A stretch of DNA of 64,000 bases from Streptomyces sp. NBC_00376 (GTDB lineage: Bacteria > Actinomycetota > Actinomycetes > Streptomycetales > Streptomycetaceae): positions 2,108,001-2,172,000 of the forward strand of contig NZ_CP107960.1 of the NCBI RefSeq assembly GCF_036077095.1. The letters run 5' to 3'. Shown in pieces: positions 26,659 to 34,393 of this stretch; the stretch's first letter is position 1, and each line of letters starts with the position of its first letter. The translations under genes were made by a program, and so were the position numbers. Below the pieces are notes generated by a model. The model did no database searches, had not been told where the DNA came from, and saw only the letters and a program-made list of their open reading frames with translations.

Positions 26659-27948
26659 ATGAGCGACACCACCATCGAGCAGATAGCGGCCGACGAGCCG
26701 ACCTCCGTGGCCGTGCCGGCGAGTGACGAGCAGTTGGTCGCGATGCTCGTGGACCGGGCCCGGTCGGAGGGCCTGCGGCTGACCGGCGAGGGCGGGCTGC
26801 TCCAGCAGCTGACCAAGCGGGTGCTGGAGTCCGCCCTTGAGGGCGAGATCACCGATCACCTCGGATACGAGAAGCACGACGCCGAGGGCCGGGGCAGCGG
26901 CAACTCCCGTAACGGGGCGCGGGTGAAGACGGTGCTGACCGATGTCGGCCCGGTCGAGGTCAAGGTCCCCCGGGGCGTGGCCGGCACCTTCGAGCCGGCC
27001 ATCGTCAAGAAGCGGCAGCGGCGCCTGACCGGTGTGGACGAGATGGTGCTGTCGCTGTCGGCGAAGGGCCTCACGCACGGGGAGATCTCCGCGCACCTGG
27101 CCGAGGTCTACGGCGCGAGCGTCTCGAAGGCGACGATCTCCACGATCACGGACAAGGTCATGGACGGGATGGCGGAGTGGGCCAACCGGCCGCTGGACAG
27201 CGTTTATCCGGTTCTGTTCGTGGACGCCATCAACGTGAAGATCCGGGACGGGCACGTGGCGAACCGCCCGATCTACGTGGTCATGGCCGTGACCGCCGAG
27301 GGCCACCGCGACATTCTGGGGATCTGGGCCGGCGACGGCGGCGAGGGCGCGAAGTACTGGCTCAGCATCTTCACCGACCTGAAGAACCGGGGCGTGGACG
27401 ACGTCCTCATGCTGGTCCGCGACGGGCTGAAGGGCCTGCCCGAGGCCGTGGAAACCGTCTGGCCTCGCACGATTGTCCAAACGTGTGTCGTTCACCTCCT
27501 GCGGAACTCCTTCCGGCACGCGGCCCGCCAGGACTGGGACAAGATCGCCAAGGCGCTCAAGCCCGTCTACACGGCACCGAACGAGGCCGCGGCGACCGAG
27601 CGGTTCAGCGAGTTCCAGGAGACCTGGGGGAAGAAGTACCCGGCTGTTATCCGGCTCCGGGAGAACGCCTGGGCCGAGTTCGTGCCCTTCCTCTCCTTCG
27701 ACGTCGAGATCCGCAAGGTCATCTGCAGCACGAACGCGATCGAGTCCGTCAACGCCCGCATCCGCAAGGCCGTCCGCGCCCGCGGACACTTCCCCAACGA
27801 GGGTGCCGCCCTCAAATGCGTCTACATGGCCCTCATGAGCCTGAACCCCACAGGCAAGGGCCGCAAGCGGTGGACCATGCGCTGGAAAGCACCCCTGAAC
27901 GCCTTCCAGATCGCCTTCGAAGGCCGGCTCACCCCGGCCGCCAACTGA
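26659..27948 (+). CDS. IS256-family transposase
   Basis: A 429-residue full-length Mutator/IS256-type transposase. Family landmarks are GNSRNGARVKTVLTDVGPVEV, LYVDAIN-like LFVDAINVKIRDG (first Asp), GIWAGDGGEGAKYW, LMLVRDGLKGLPEAV (second Asp) and STNAIESVNARIRKA containing the third acidic residue. It catalyses transposition of its element. No frameshift is apparent, so it may be active. An AAGGAG site precedes the ATG. Confidence 0.95.
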   Translation: MSDTTIEQIAADEPTSVAVPASDEQLVAMLVDRARSEGLRLTGEGGLLQQLTKRVLESALEGEITDHLGYEKHDAEGRGSGNSRNGARVKTVLTDVGPVEVKVPRGVAGTFEPAIVKKRQRRLTGVDEMVLSLSAKGLTHGEISAHLAEVYGASVSKATISTITDKVMDGMAEWANRPLDSVYPVLFVDAINVKIRDGHVANRPIYVVMAVTAEGHRDILGIWAGDGGEGAKYWLSIFTDLKNRGVDDVLMLVRDGLKGLPEAVETVWPRTIVQTCVVHLLRNSFRHAARQDWDKIAKALKPVYTAPNEAAATERFSEFQETWGKKYPAVIRLRENAWAEFVPFLSFDVEIRKVICSTNAIESVNARIRKAVRARGHFPNEGAALKCVYMALMSLNPTGKGRKRWTMRWKAPLNAFQIAFEGRLTPAAN

Positions 27949-27963
27949 CCCACAACAAAAACC

Positions 27964-27993
27964 AGATCAGCCGTTTACTGGACACACCCCTGC
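27964..27993 (-). repeat. Right inverted repeat of the IS256-family element
   Basis: The complement of the left terminal repeat, from AGATCAGCCG to CCCCTGC, starting 16 bases after the transposase stop codon. Confidence 0.65.
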
Positions 27994-28081
27994 CGGACCG
28001 AATCCCTTCGCCTGCCGGCAACCCGCGCGGGCATCACGGCACACCCGCACCACCGGGGCCCTACGGTGCGGTGGACCCGGC

Positions 28082-28942
28082 TCAGCGGGCGTCGGCGGGC
28101 GCCTCGCGCAGGGCGGTGGCGACGGACTCCAGCACCTCGATGGGGCGCAGCAGGTCCCCGTAGCCGATCGGCGGCGTGCCCGTGCGCGCCATCTCCAGGA
28201 ACGCTTCGAGGCCGGGTACGCAGTAGTCCGCACCCGGGGTGAGGGTCTGCTGCACCATGCTCTGCCGGGTGAACGTCATCGCGTGGAAGGGGATCTGGTC
28301 CGTGCTGCCCGGCCTGACGAGGTTCACGACGACGCGGGTGTCACCGGCGGTGAACGAGGCGACGACCGTGGTGCCGGTGATGTCGGTGCGTACGCCGGAG
28401 ATCTCGCCGGGGGCGAGCCTGAGCGCGATGTCCACCGCGTGGATGCCGTAGAAGAAGATCCCGCCGTGGTCACCGTCGGGATCGGCCGGCCCGGACACCA
28501 CGACCAGCTGCGGCGTACCGCCCTGCGCCGACCGGGCCACCAGCGCTTCGGTGTCGGGAATCCAGCGGAGCGCCGAGGAGGAGGTGAGCGGTGCGTTGTG
28601 GGCGCGTGCGGTGTCGATCATGGCCCGGGCGTCCGCGACGGTGCGGCTGAGAGGCTTGTCGACGAAGACCGGAAGGCCCGCGGCCAGCAAGGGGATCGCC
28701 TGCTGCCGGTGGTTGGCACCGTCCCGGTCCGCGACGACGACCGCGTCGACCAGCCCGATCAGGGCGGCGGGCTCATCGACGATCTCCGCGATCCCGCCGG
28801 TGGCCGCCAGCGCGACATTGCGCCGACCGCGCCCACCGCTGAGCGCCACGACGCGCGCGTCGCCGGTCGCCCCGTCGCCGTTGAGGTGGCGCACGATCTG
28901 GTCGACATGGCTGTTGTCCGTGCCGACGATCCCGATGCGCAT
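28082..28942 (-). CDS. Gfo/Idh/MocA family oxidoreductase
   Basis: About 286 residues. The N-terminal Rossmann segment reads MRIGIVGTDNSHVDQIVRHL, with DAVVVADRDG and PVFVDKPLSRTVADA following; PVFVDKP holds the conserved catalytic-site Lys. The C-terminal substrate domain is shorter than usual. The family oxidises or reduces sugars and cyclitols with NAD(P). The ATG at 28942 has a GGGGAG site. It stands alone between the IS element and a membrane-protein gene, so its pathway is not evident. Confidence 0.85.
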   Translation of the reverse strand: MRIGIVGTDNSHVDQIVRHLNGDGATGDARVVALSGGRGRRNVALAATGGIAEIVDEPAALIGLVDAVVVADRDGANHRQQAIPLLAAGLPVFVDKPLSRTVADARAMIDTARAHNAPLTSSSALRWIPDTEALVARSAQGGTPQLVVVSGPADPDGDHGGIFFYGIHAVDIALRLAPGEISGVRTDITGTTVVASFTAGDTRVVVNLVRPGSTDQIPFHAMTFTRQSMVQQTLTPGADYCVPGLEAFLEMARTGTPPIGYGDLLRPIEVLESVATALREAPADAR

Positions 28943-29162
28943 CCGGAGAGCTCCCCTTCGAGGTGACAGGTCTGTGGAATCACACCCTCCCGGGCGTGAG
29001 GGGCGCCCCTGCGCAGCGCAGCACCGAGTCTCCCACGGGGGACGAACGGGGCACGAGGCAGTGTCCCGGTCGAACTGCCCCCGTGACCGATCCCATGCCC
29101 TGATGGCCCGTCCGGTACCTCGTGCCGACGCGGCCCGGATCGAGATCGTGACCCACTGGAGG

Positions 29163-29594
29163 TCACCGGCTGTCGTCGGCTCCGACATGGAACCTCGTCA
29201 GTGCAAAAAGGATCACCAGGTCGAGCGCCCTGACGGGGATGGCCCACGCCGGGTAGTACGGAACGAACATGAACTGTGTGATCAGACTGATCCCCGCCGC
29301 AGCCACGCCGGCCCCACGGCCCCAGCTCTTGTTCGACAGGATCGCCAGGCCGGCGACGACGAGCGCCACACCGACCACGAGGTGGATCACGCCCCAGGCC
29401 GTGAGATCGAACCGGTAGGCGTACCGGGTCGAGACGGCGAACAGGTTGTCCTCTGCGATACCGGACGCACCCACGAGAATGCTGAGCGGCCCGCTGAGCA
29501 TCAGCAGGGCCCCGGCTGTCTGGGACGCACCGTCGATCTTCGCGCTGCCGGACCCCCGGTGCCCCGGCGGCGTCTTGTTCGGGATCGCTGTCAT
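29163..29594 (-). CDS. Small membrane protein, DUF7144-like
   Basis: A 143-residue protein with four hydrophobic segments: GALLMLSGPLSILVGASGIA, then WGVIHLVVGVALVVAGLAIL, GAGVAAAGISLITQFMFVP and IPVRALDLVILFAL, with the family-like motif RYAYRFDLTAWGVIHL between the first two. Such four-helix proteins are common in Streptomyces; function unknown. The ATG at 29594 follows an AGGAAGG site. Confidence 0.75.
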   Translation of the reverse strand: MTAIPNKTPPGHRGSGSAKIDGASQTAGALLMLSGPLSILVGASGIAEDNLFAVSTRYAYRFDLTAWGVIHLVVGVALVVAGLAILSNKSWGRGAGVAAAGISLITQFMFVPYYPAWAIPVRALDLVILFALTRFHVGADDSR

Positions 29595-29845
29595 GGCCGC
29601 AGCCTTCCTGTACAGCATGGCCACGGCCGCCCACCGTCCGGCCCGGTGCCCGAAATGGGTCACGGTACGTACGGCAGAGAAATGGACGGCCCTCGGAGCA
29701 ATACACGGAATTCCCCCTGCCGTGTTCGACGATCTGACCTGGCTCCCTCCATCGCGTCGGCCGGTGCCATATATTTCGATGCACCGAACGAACACACGCA
29801 CGAACGGCTGGCAACTCGTCGGGAATGACCTTACGTTGCCGTCCG

Positions 29846-30082
29846 TCACGCAAGGTGGTTCATCTTGACTGCACAGGCATCCGGAGAATCCGACGGAATT
29901 CCCGAGGGTACGGGGCCGGTTCCCGAGCACCCCTCCCCAAGAAATGCGGAGAACTCCCCCCGGGGGGTGTTGTTGTCCCCTGGGAACCGAATGCTCATTC
30001 CGATGACGGCGATCGCCTCGCGCTTCTCCAGAAGTAGGCTCCTCAGCAGGGCATCGGGGCGGGGCGAGGCCGTTTCGGCCAC
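29846..30082 (-). pseudogene. Truncated polyketide ketosynthase (KS N-terminal stub)
   Basis: A 78-codon frame starting at the GTG at 30082. Residues 1-18 look like an inter-subunit docking helix; EAIAVIGMSIRFPGDNN followed by FSAFLGEG matches the opening of modular PKS ketosynthases (normally E-P-I-A-V-V-G-M-x-C-R-F-P-G). Homology ends after about 58 residues and none of the catalytic Cys/His/His motifs remain. An AAGGAG ribosome site inside the carrier-protein gene and a 40-base overlap with it show that this was once the coupled second gene of a PKS unit. The remainder has been deleted; the sequence downstream is unrelated. Confidence 0.7.
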
Positions 30083-30474
30083 TGGTGGAGCTCCTTGAGA
30101 ACGTCGTTGACCAGGTTTTTCGTGGACACTTCCGCATCCTGCTGGGCCTTGGGGCCGGGCGCGGCGGCGGAGAAGAGTTCGGGGACCACCTCGGTGGTCA
30201 GGAATTCGACGAGATCCCGGACCGCCGGGTGATTGAAAAGGAAGGTCGAATCGAGCGGCCGGCCCGTTTCCTGTTCGAGGCGCCGCCTGGTTTCGACGAC
30301 ACCAAGCGAGGTCGTTCCGATTTCGAAACAGCTCACCTGAAGAGGCAGCACATCCTCCTCACCCGTCATCAGTTCACGCTCGAACTCCGCGACGACCAGC
30401 GACTCGAGAAGCGTCCGGCATTCGGACGGCGGAATGTCGAACAGTTCCTGAAGCCAGGGGGTGCGCGAAGTCAT
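30043..30474 (-). CDS. Acyl carrier protein-like protein
   Basis: A 143-residue protein with a phosphopantetheine-binding domain: FEIGTTSLGVVETRRRLEQE followed by LDSTFLFNHPAVRDLVEFL, matching PKS-type carriers. The attachment Ser is in T-S-L instead of the usual D-S-L. About 45 N-terminal residues (LFDIPPSECRTLLESLVVAE) precede the carrier, and a helical C-terminal tail resembles a docking domain. It is followed by the truncated ketosynthase and divergent from a PaaI-type thioesterase. It may carry an acyl group for the neighbouring NRPS, or be left over from a lost PKS. Confidence 0.75.
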   Translation of the reverse strand: MTSRTPWLQELFDIPPSECRTLLESLVVAEFERELMTGEEDVLPLQVSCFEIGTTSLGVVETRRRLEQETGRPLDSTFLFNHPAVRDLVEFLTTEVVPELFSAAAPGPKAQQDAEVSTKNLVNDVLKELHQWPKRPRPAPMPC

Positions 30475-30582
30475 GCTGCTTCCATGTCGCGGACATCCGG
30501 TTCCGGTTGACCGCACTGGTCACGAATGGAAGGATCGGAGCTTCCAAGTCCGGTATTGCACAAGGGAATTGAGGACTGCGTC

Positions 30583-31017
30583 ATGACGGGGACCATCGGG
30601 GAGCCGGACCTTGAGACCGCGGCCCGCCGCCGCGCCGAGGACCTGTACGCGAAGGACCGCACCTGTGAACTGCTCGGCATCGACCTGCGGGACGCCGGCC
30701 CGGGGCGGGCGACCGTGGGAATGCGGGTCGCGGAGACCATGGTGAATGGCCACGGCACCGGGCACGGCGGCTTCCTCTTCCTGCTGGCCGACGCGGCCTT
30801 CGCCTTCGCCTGCAACACTCATGGCCCGGCGACCGTGGCCCAGGGCGCGCAGGTCACCTTCCTCCGCCCGGCCGAGGTGGGCGACGACCTCGTCGCGGAG
30901 GCGGTGGAGCGCAGCCGGTTCGGCCGCAGCGGTGTGTACGACGTGACCGTACGCCGTTCGGACGGAGTACCGGTCGCCGAGTTCCGCGGCCAGAGCCGTA
31001 GTCTCCGGGAGCGGTGA
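30583..31017 (+). CDS. PaaI-type hotdog thioesterase
   Basis: About 144 residues of a hotdog-fold acyl-CoA thioesterase: MVNGHGTGHGGFLFLLADAAFAFACN contains the catalytic loop (N-G-x-G-x-x-H-G-G) followed by the long helix; later strands include GAQVTFLRPAEVGDDLVAEA. It resembles PaaI hydroxyphenylacetyl-CoA thioesterases. Divergent from the carrier-protein gene, it could hydrolyse aryl- or acyl-thioesters. An alternative ATG lies at 30526; the one at 30583 has a GAGGA site and fits family length. Confidence 0.85.
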   Translation: MTGTIGEPDLETAARRRAEDLYAKDRTCELLGIDLRDAGPGRATVGMRVAETMVNGHGTGHGGFLFLLADAAFAFACNTHGPATVAQGAQVTFLRPAEVGDDLVAEAVERSRFGRSGVYDVTVRRSDGVPVAEFRGQSRSLRER

Positions 31018-31026
31018 CCGGGTCCG

Positions 31027-31656
31027 TCACTTCGGCGGCCACCAGGGGTCGCGGCCCAGCGACGCGAGCAGGCGGTCCTCGGCACTCGCCGGGCCCGCCA
31101 GTTCGACCGCCGGACGGAACGAGGCACCGGGGCGCTCCCGCGACGGCCCGCTGGGCACCTCCTTGCGGGCCACCTCCGCGGCGGCGAGGACGAGGTCCTC
31201 GTCGTACGCCGCCGGGATGCCGAGCGAAGCCGCGACGTCCCAGCCGTGCACCACGTAGTCCACGAGGTGGAAGCCGATCGCGCGCGGGGCGGCGAACGTC
31301 ATCGTCGGGTGGATCCACGGCAGGACGACCGTACGGTCCAGCACGCCGTCGGCGGCGAACGCGTCGAGGACCCGGTCGACGGAATCGGCGTACGCGCGGC
31401 GCGGATCGTCGAGCGGCGTCTCCTGCCAGACCGCCTCATCGACCGGTCCGCCCCCGGCTGCCGCGGCGAAGCCGAGGTGCTGCGCGGCCATGTGGGCGAG
31501 GAGGCGCCGCAGGGACCAGCCGCCGCACGGCGTGGGGGCGTCCCACTGGTCGTCGCGGGCCAGCGCGACGATCTCCGCGCTGCGCAGTACGGCCCGGCGG
31601 TCGAGCTCCCGGACCTTCTCCCGCGACGGGTCCGTGCTCGCGTCCGTGTCGGTCAT
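31027..31656 (-). CDS. TIGR03086 family metal-binding protein (DinB/MDMPI-like), copy 2
   Basis: About 209 residues, near-identical in its last 190 to the protein at 5936-6568 (same WSLRRLLAHM and HLVDYVVHGWDVA motifs). The ATG at 31656 has a GGAGAAGGG site. In this copy 92 bases separate it from the upstream GNAT gene, compared with 2 in copy 1. It lies between the thioesterase and the exporter of the NRPS cluster; a role in self-protection is possible but unproven. Confidence 0.85.
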   Translation of the reverse strand: MTDTDASTDPSREKVRELDRRAVLRSAEIVALARDDQWDAPTPCGGWSLRRLLAHMAAQHLGFAAAAGGGPVDEAVWQETPLDDPRRAYADSVDRVLDAFAADGVLDRTVVLPWIHPTMTFAAPRAIGFHLVDYVVHGWDVAASLGIPAAYDEDLVLAAAEVARKEVPSGPSRERPGASFRPAVELAGPASAEDRLLASLGRDPWWPPK

Positions 31657-31748
31657 GGTCGGCCCTTCTCCGGTGTGTTCTCCCGCCACCGGCGCCGAAC
31701 CCGGTCCGAGCGGCGTGGTACCGGGGCGGGGGCCGGGCGGTCGTCGGT

Positions 31749-32327
31749 CTAGTCGGTCCCGGCAGGCTCGGCCTCCCGGGCAAGGATCGCGTAGACGTAC
31801 TCGCTGCCCCAGCCCCGGCCGTCGCGGTCGCTCTCGATCAAGTGCGCCTCCCGGCGCATCGAAAGCCGCTCGCAGATCCGCGCCGACGCCGTGTTGTCCG
31901 CGTCGAGGCGGGCGAACAGCCGGTGCACGGACAGCTGTTGGAAGGCCAGATCACGCAGGGCGAGCGCCGCCTCGGTGGCATAGCCCCGGCCTCCGTGGTC
32001 GGGGTGGAAGACCCATCCGATCTCGGCCTGCGCGGCGTGCACACTCGACAGCGAGACCACCACCTCGCCGATCACCCCTGGAGTGTCGCGACGGCAGACC
32101 GCCAGCGTCAGGCTGTCGCCGTCCTCCTTCCAGTGGGTGCCCCGTCCGATGCGTTCGATGACCTCCGCGCAGCGCGCGCGATCACGCGGCGGCCGGTAGA
32201 GATACCTGGCCACCTCGGGCAGCCCTTGATACGCGTGCATGTCGTTCAGGTCGTCCTCCGCGAAGAGCCGGAGAACCAGCCGGTCCGTTGTCAACGGCCC
32301 CGAGAAGACAGTCGTGTCCATACTCAT
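31749..32327 (-). CDS. GNAT acetyltransferase (RimJ/RimL type), copy 2
   Basis: A 192-residue paralogue of the protein at 6571-7179, identical over long stretches such as EVARYLYRPPRDRA and GGRGYATEAALALRDLAF. It lacks the 14-residue C-terminal tail of copy 1 and its TTA codon. The ATG at 32327 follows GAGGAAGCC. Same two-gene order as copy 1. Substrate unknown; acetylation of a toxic amine is one possibility at the border of an NRPS cluster. Confidence 0.85.
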   Translation of the reverse strand: MSMDTTVFSGPLTTDRLVLRLFAEDDLNDMHAYQGLPEVARYLYRPPRDRARCAEVIERIGRGTHWKEDGDSLTLAVCRRDTPGVIGEVVVSLSSVHAAQAEIGWVFHPDHGGRGYATEAALALRDLAFQQLSVHRLFARLDADNTASARICERLSMRREAHLIESDRDGRGWGSEYVYAILAREAEPAGTD

Positions 32328-32529
32328 CCGGCTTCCTCGAAATCCGTGATCGCCGTTTCGTCATCAGCAACCTAGGCCACCGCCGCGCGACCTGGCCAGG
32401 GAATTCGGCAGGCGCTGCTGACCGGGTAACCGTGCGGGCCGGGCTCGGGCGGTCTTCGCGGCAGGCTCCGGAACCGCGGCGGTGGCCGCACGTCCCGGAA
32501 CGGGCGCCCACCGCCCGTGCCCGGTGCGG

Positions 32530-33336
32530 TCACCTGCCCAGCCGGCGGCGGTACGCGCGCATCGACAACGGGAAGAAGACGGCCACGAAGCCGGCCATCC
32601 AGGCCAGGCCTCCCAGCAGCGGGCCCATGACCTGTCCCTCGCCCAGCAGTAGTGCCCGGTTGACGTCCGTCATCAGGGTGACCGGGTTGATGTTCACCCA
32701 TACCTGTACCCAGCCCGGCATGGAGTCCGCGGCGGCGAAGACGTTGCTGCCGAAGCTCAGCGGCATGACCGCGCCGATCAGGACGCCGGGGACGGCGGCC
32801 GGGGAGTCGAGCAGGATGCCCACCAGGATCGCCATCCAGCAGATGCACAGTCCGAAGGCGATCATGAGACCGACCGAGGCCAGGACAGCCACCGGATTGG
32901 TGTGCACCCGGAAACCCATGAGCGTGCCGACGGCCAGCACCACGGTGACCGACACGAGGTAGCGGGCGACATCGCCGATGACGATGCCCGCGAGCGGGGC
33001 GGACCGGGCGATCGGCAGGCTGCGCAGCCGGTCGAAGAAACCCTTGGAGATGTCCGTGCACAACGCGACGCCGGTGCCGATGGTGACGTAGAGCGGGCTG
33101 AACACCATCAGTCCGGGCACCAGTTGCTGAAGGTAGCCGTCCCGGTCGCCGCCCCCGATGGCACCGCTGAACAGCAGCGTGAACATGAACAGCATCAGCA
33201 GCGGCTGGAGTGTGACGTCGAGGATCGCCCCGGGACTCTTCCTGAGCTTGGTGATGTTCCGGGAAGCCAGGGACAGTGTGCTCCCGACGGCTTCGAGGGG
33301 GCCCACGGGAGGGCTCGTACGAGTGGGGGTCGTCAT
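32530..33336 (-). CDS. ABC-2 type export permease (DrrB-like)
   Basis: About 268 residues with six hydrophobic segments and ABC-2 landmarks: LQPLLMLFMFTLLFSGAI, FDRLRSLPIARSAPLAG and the late segment NINPVTLMTDVNRALLLGE. It pairs with the ATPase gene that overlaps its start (ATGA) to form a DrrAB-type exporter, commonly found in Streptomyces antibiotic clusters for efflux and self-resistance. It probably exports the NRPS product. Confidence 0.9.
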   Translation of the reverse strand: MTTPTRTSPPVGPLEAVGSTLSLASRNITKLRKSPGAILDVTLQPLLMLFMFTLLFSGAIGGGDRDGYLQQLVPGLMVFSPLYVTIGTGVALCTDISKGFFDRLRSLPIARSAPLAGIVIGDVARYLVSVTVVLAVGTLMGFRVHTNPVAVLASVGLMIAFGLCICWMAILVGILLDSPAAVPGVLIGAVMPLSFGSNVFAAADSMPGWVQVWVNINPVTLMTDVNRALLLGEGQVMGPLLGGLAWMAGFVAVFFPLSMRAYRRRLGR

Positions 33337-34301
33337 CGCAGCTTCTCTCCCGTGAGGGTGGCCCGTACGCCGCCCGGGCTGGTGATCGCGAGGAACGCCT
33401 CGTCCATGGTGGGCAGCCGCAGGCCGAGTTCGTCGAAGGCCACCTCGGCCGCGTCGAGCTTGTGGACCAGGGCGGAGAGGAGCTCCGGGTCCTGGACCGG
33501 CACGGTGAGCCGGCCGGTGTCCTCGTCCCGGGCCGGCAGCTGCCCGGTGAGGCCGAGGATGATCTCGGCGACGGTGTCCACCTGCTCGCGGCGGGCGGCC
33601 CGGACCTCCAGGGTCTGTCCGCCGGTCATCCTCTTGAGCTCGTCCGGACGTCCCTCGGCGACGACCGTTCCGTGGTTGAACACGGTTATGCGGTCGGCGA
33701 GTTGGTCTGCCTCCTCCAGGTACTGCGTGGTGAGCAGTACGGTGACCCCGTCGGCGACGAGTCTGCGCACCGTGTCCCACACCTCGTTGCGGCTGTGCGG
33801 GTCGAGGCCGGTGGTCGGCTCGTCCAGGTAGAGCACGGAGGGCCGGCCGACCAGGCTCGCCGCGAGGTCGGCACGGCGCCGCATGCCGCCCGAGTAGGTC
33901 TTGACCGGACGCGACTCGGCCTCTGCGAGGCCGAAGTCGGCCAGCAGCTCCCGGGCCCTGACGCGGGCATCGGCGGCCGGCAACCGCAGCAGCCGGCCGA
34001 TGAGCGTGAGGTTCTCGACCGCGCTGAGCTCCTCGTCGAGCGCCGCGTACTGACCGGTCAGGCCGATGATGCCGCGCACCCCGACCGGGTCGCGGACCAC
34101 GTCGTACCCGCCGACCACGGCGCGGCCCGCGTCCGGGGTCAGCAGGGTCGCGAGAATGCGTACGGCGGTCGTCTTCCCGGCTCCGTTGGGGCCGAGGACG
34201 CCGTGTACGGTACCGGCGGGCACGGCGAGGTCGACATCCCGCAGAGCTGTCGTCTCCCGGTACCGTTTGGCCAGTCCCTCGGCCTCGATCGCGAGCGGCA
34301 T
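33333..34301 (-). CDS. ABC exporter ATPase (DrrA-like)
   Basis: About 322 residues. Walker A GPNGAGKTT, signature YSGGMRRRADLA, Walker B VLYLDEPTTGLD and the switch region LLTTQYLEEAD, where Gln replaces the usual His as in DrrA proteins. A C-terminal regulatory extension follows (DAEVAFDELGLRLPTMDEAFL). The ATG at 34301 has an AAGGGA site; an in-frame extension to 34541 is unlikely. The 92-base gap to the DAHP synthase gene suggests that it may be the tail of the trp-supply transcript. Confidence 0.92.
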   Translation of the reverse strand: MPLAIEAEGLAKRYRETTALRDVDLAVPAGTVHGVLGPNGAGKTTAVRILATLLTPDAGRAVVGGYDVVRDPVGVRGIIGLTGQYAALDEELSAVENLTLIGRLLRLPAADARVRARELLADFGLAEAESRPVKTYSGGMRRRADLAASLVGRPSVLYLDEPTTGLDPHSRNEVWDTVRRLVADGVTVLLTTQYLEEADQLADRITVFNHGTVVAEGRPDELKRMTGGQTLEVRAARREQVDTVAEIILGLTGQLPARDEDTGRLTVPVQDPELLSALVHKLDAAEVAFDELGLRLPTMDEAFLAITSPGGVRATLTGEKLR

Positions 34302-34393
34302 CGAAGTTTCCCTTCGGTAGTCCGGCGGGCTCGATGTTTCCACCGGCCGGATCGGAGTCACAAGGTCGTTAAGCCCACGTCTAATCGCACCGC

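Larger units (their letters stand above)
26609..27993 (+). mobile_element. IS256-family insertion sequence
   Basis: A 1385-bp element with a single transposase gene. The ends are imperfect inverted repeats of about 30 bp: the left end (GCAAGGGAGTGTTC onward) and the complement of the right end (GCAGGGGTGTGTCC onward) agree at about three quarters of positions. The flanking octamers CTGACCTA (26601-26608) and CGGACCGA (27994-28001) match at six of eight positions, consistent with a decayed target-site duplication. The length is as expected for the family. It lies between a small hypothetical gene and an oxidoreductase gene. Confidence 0.8.
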
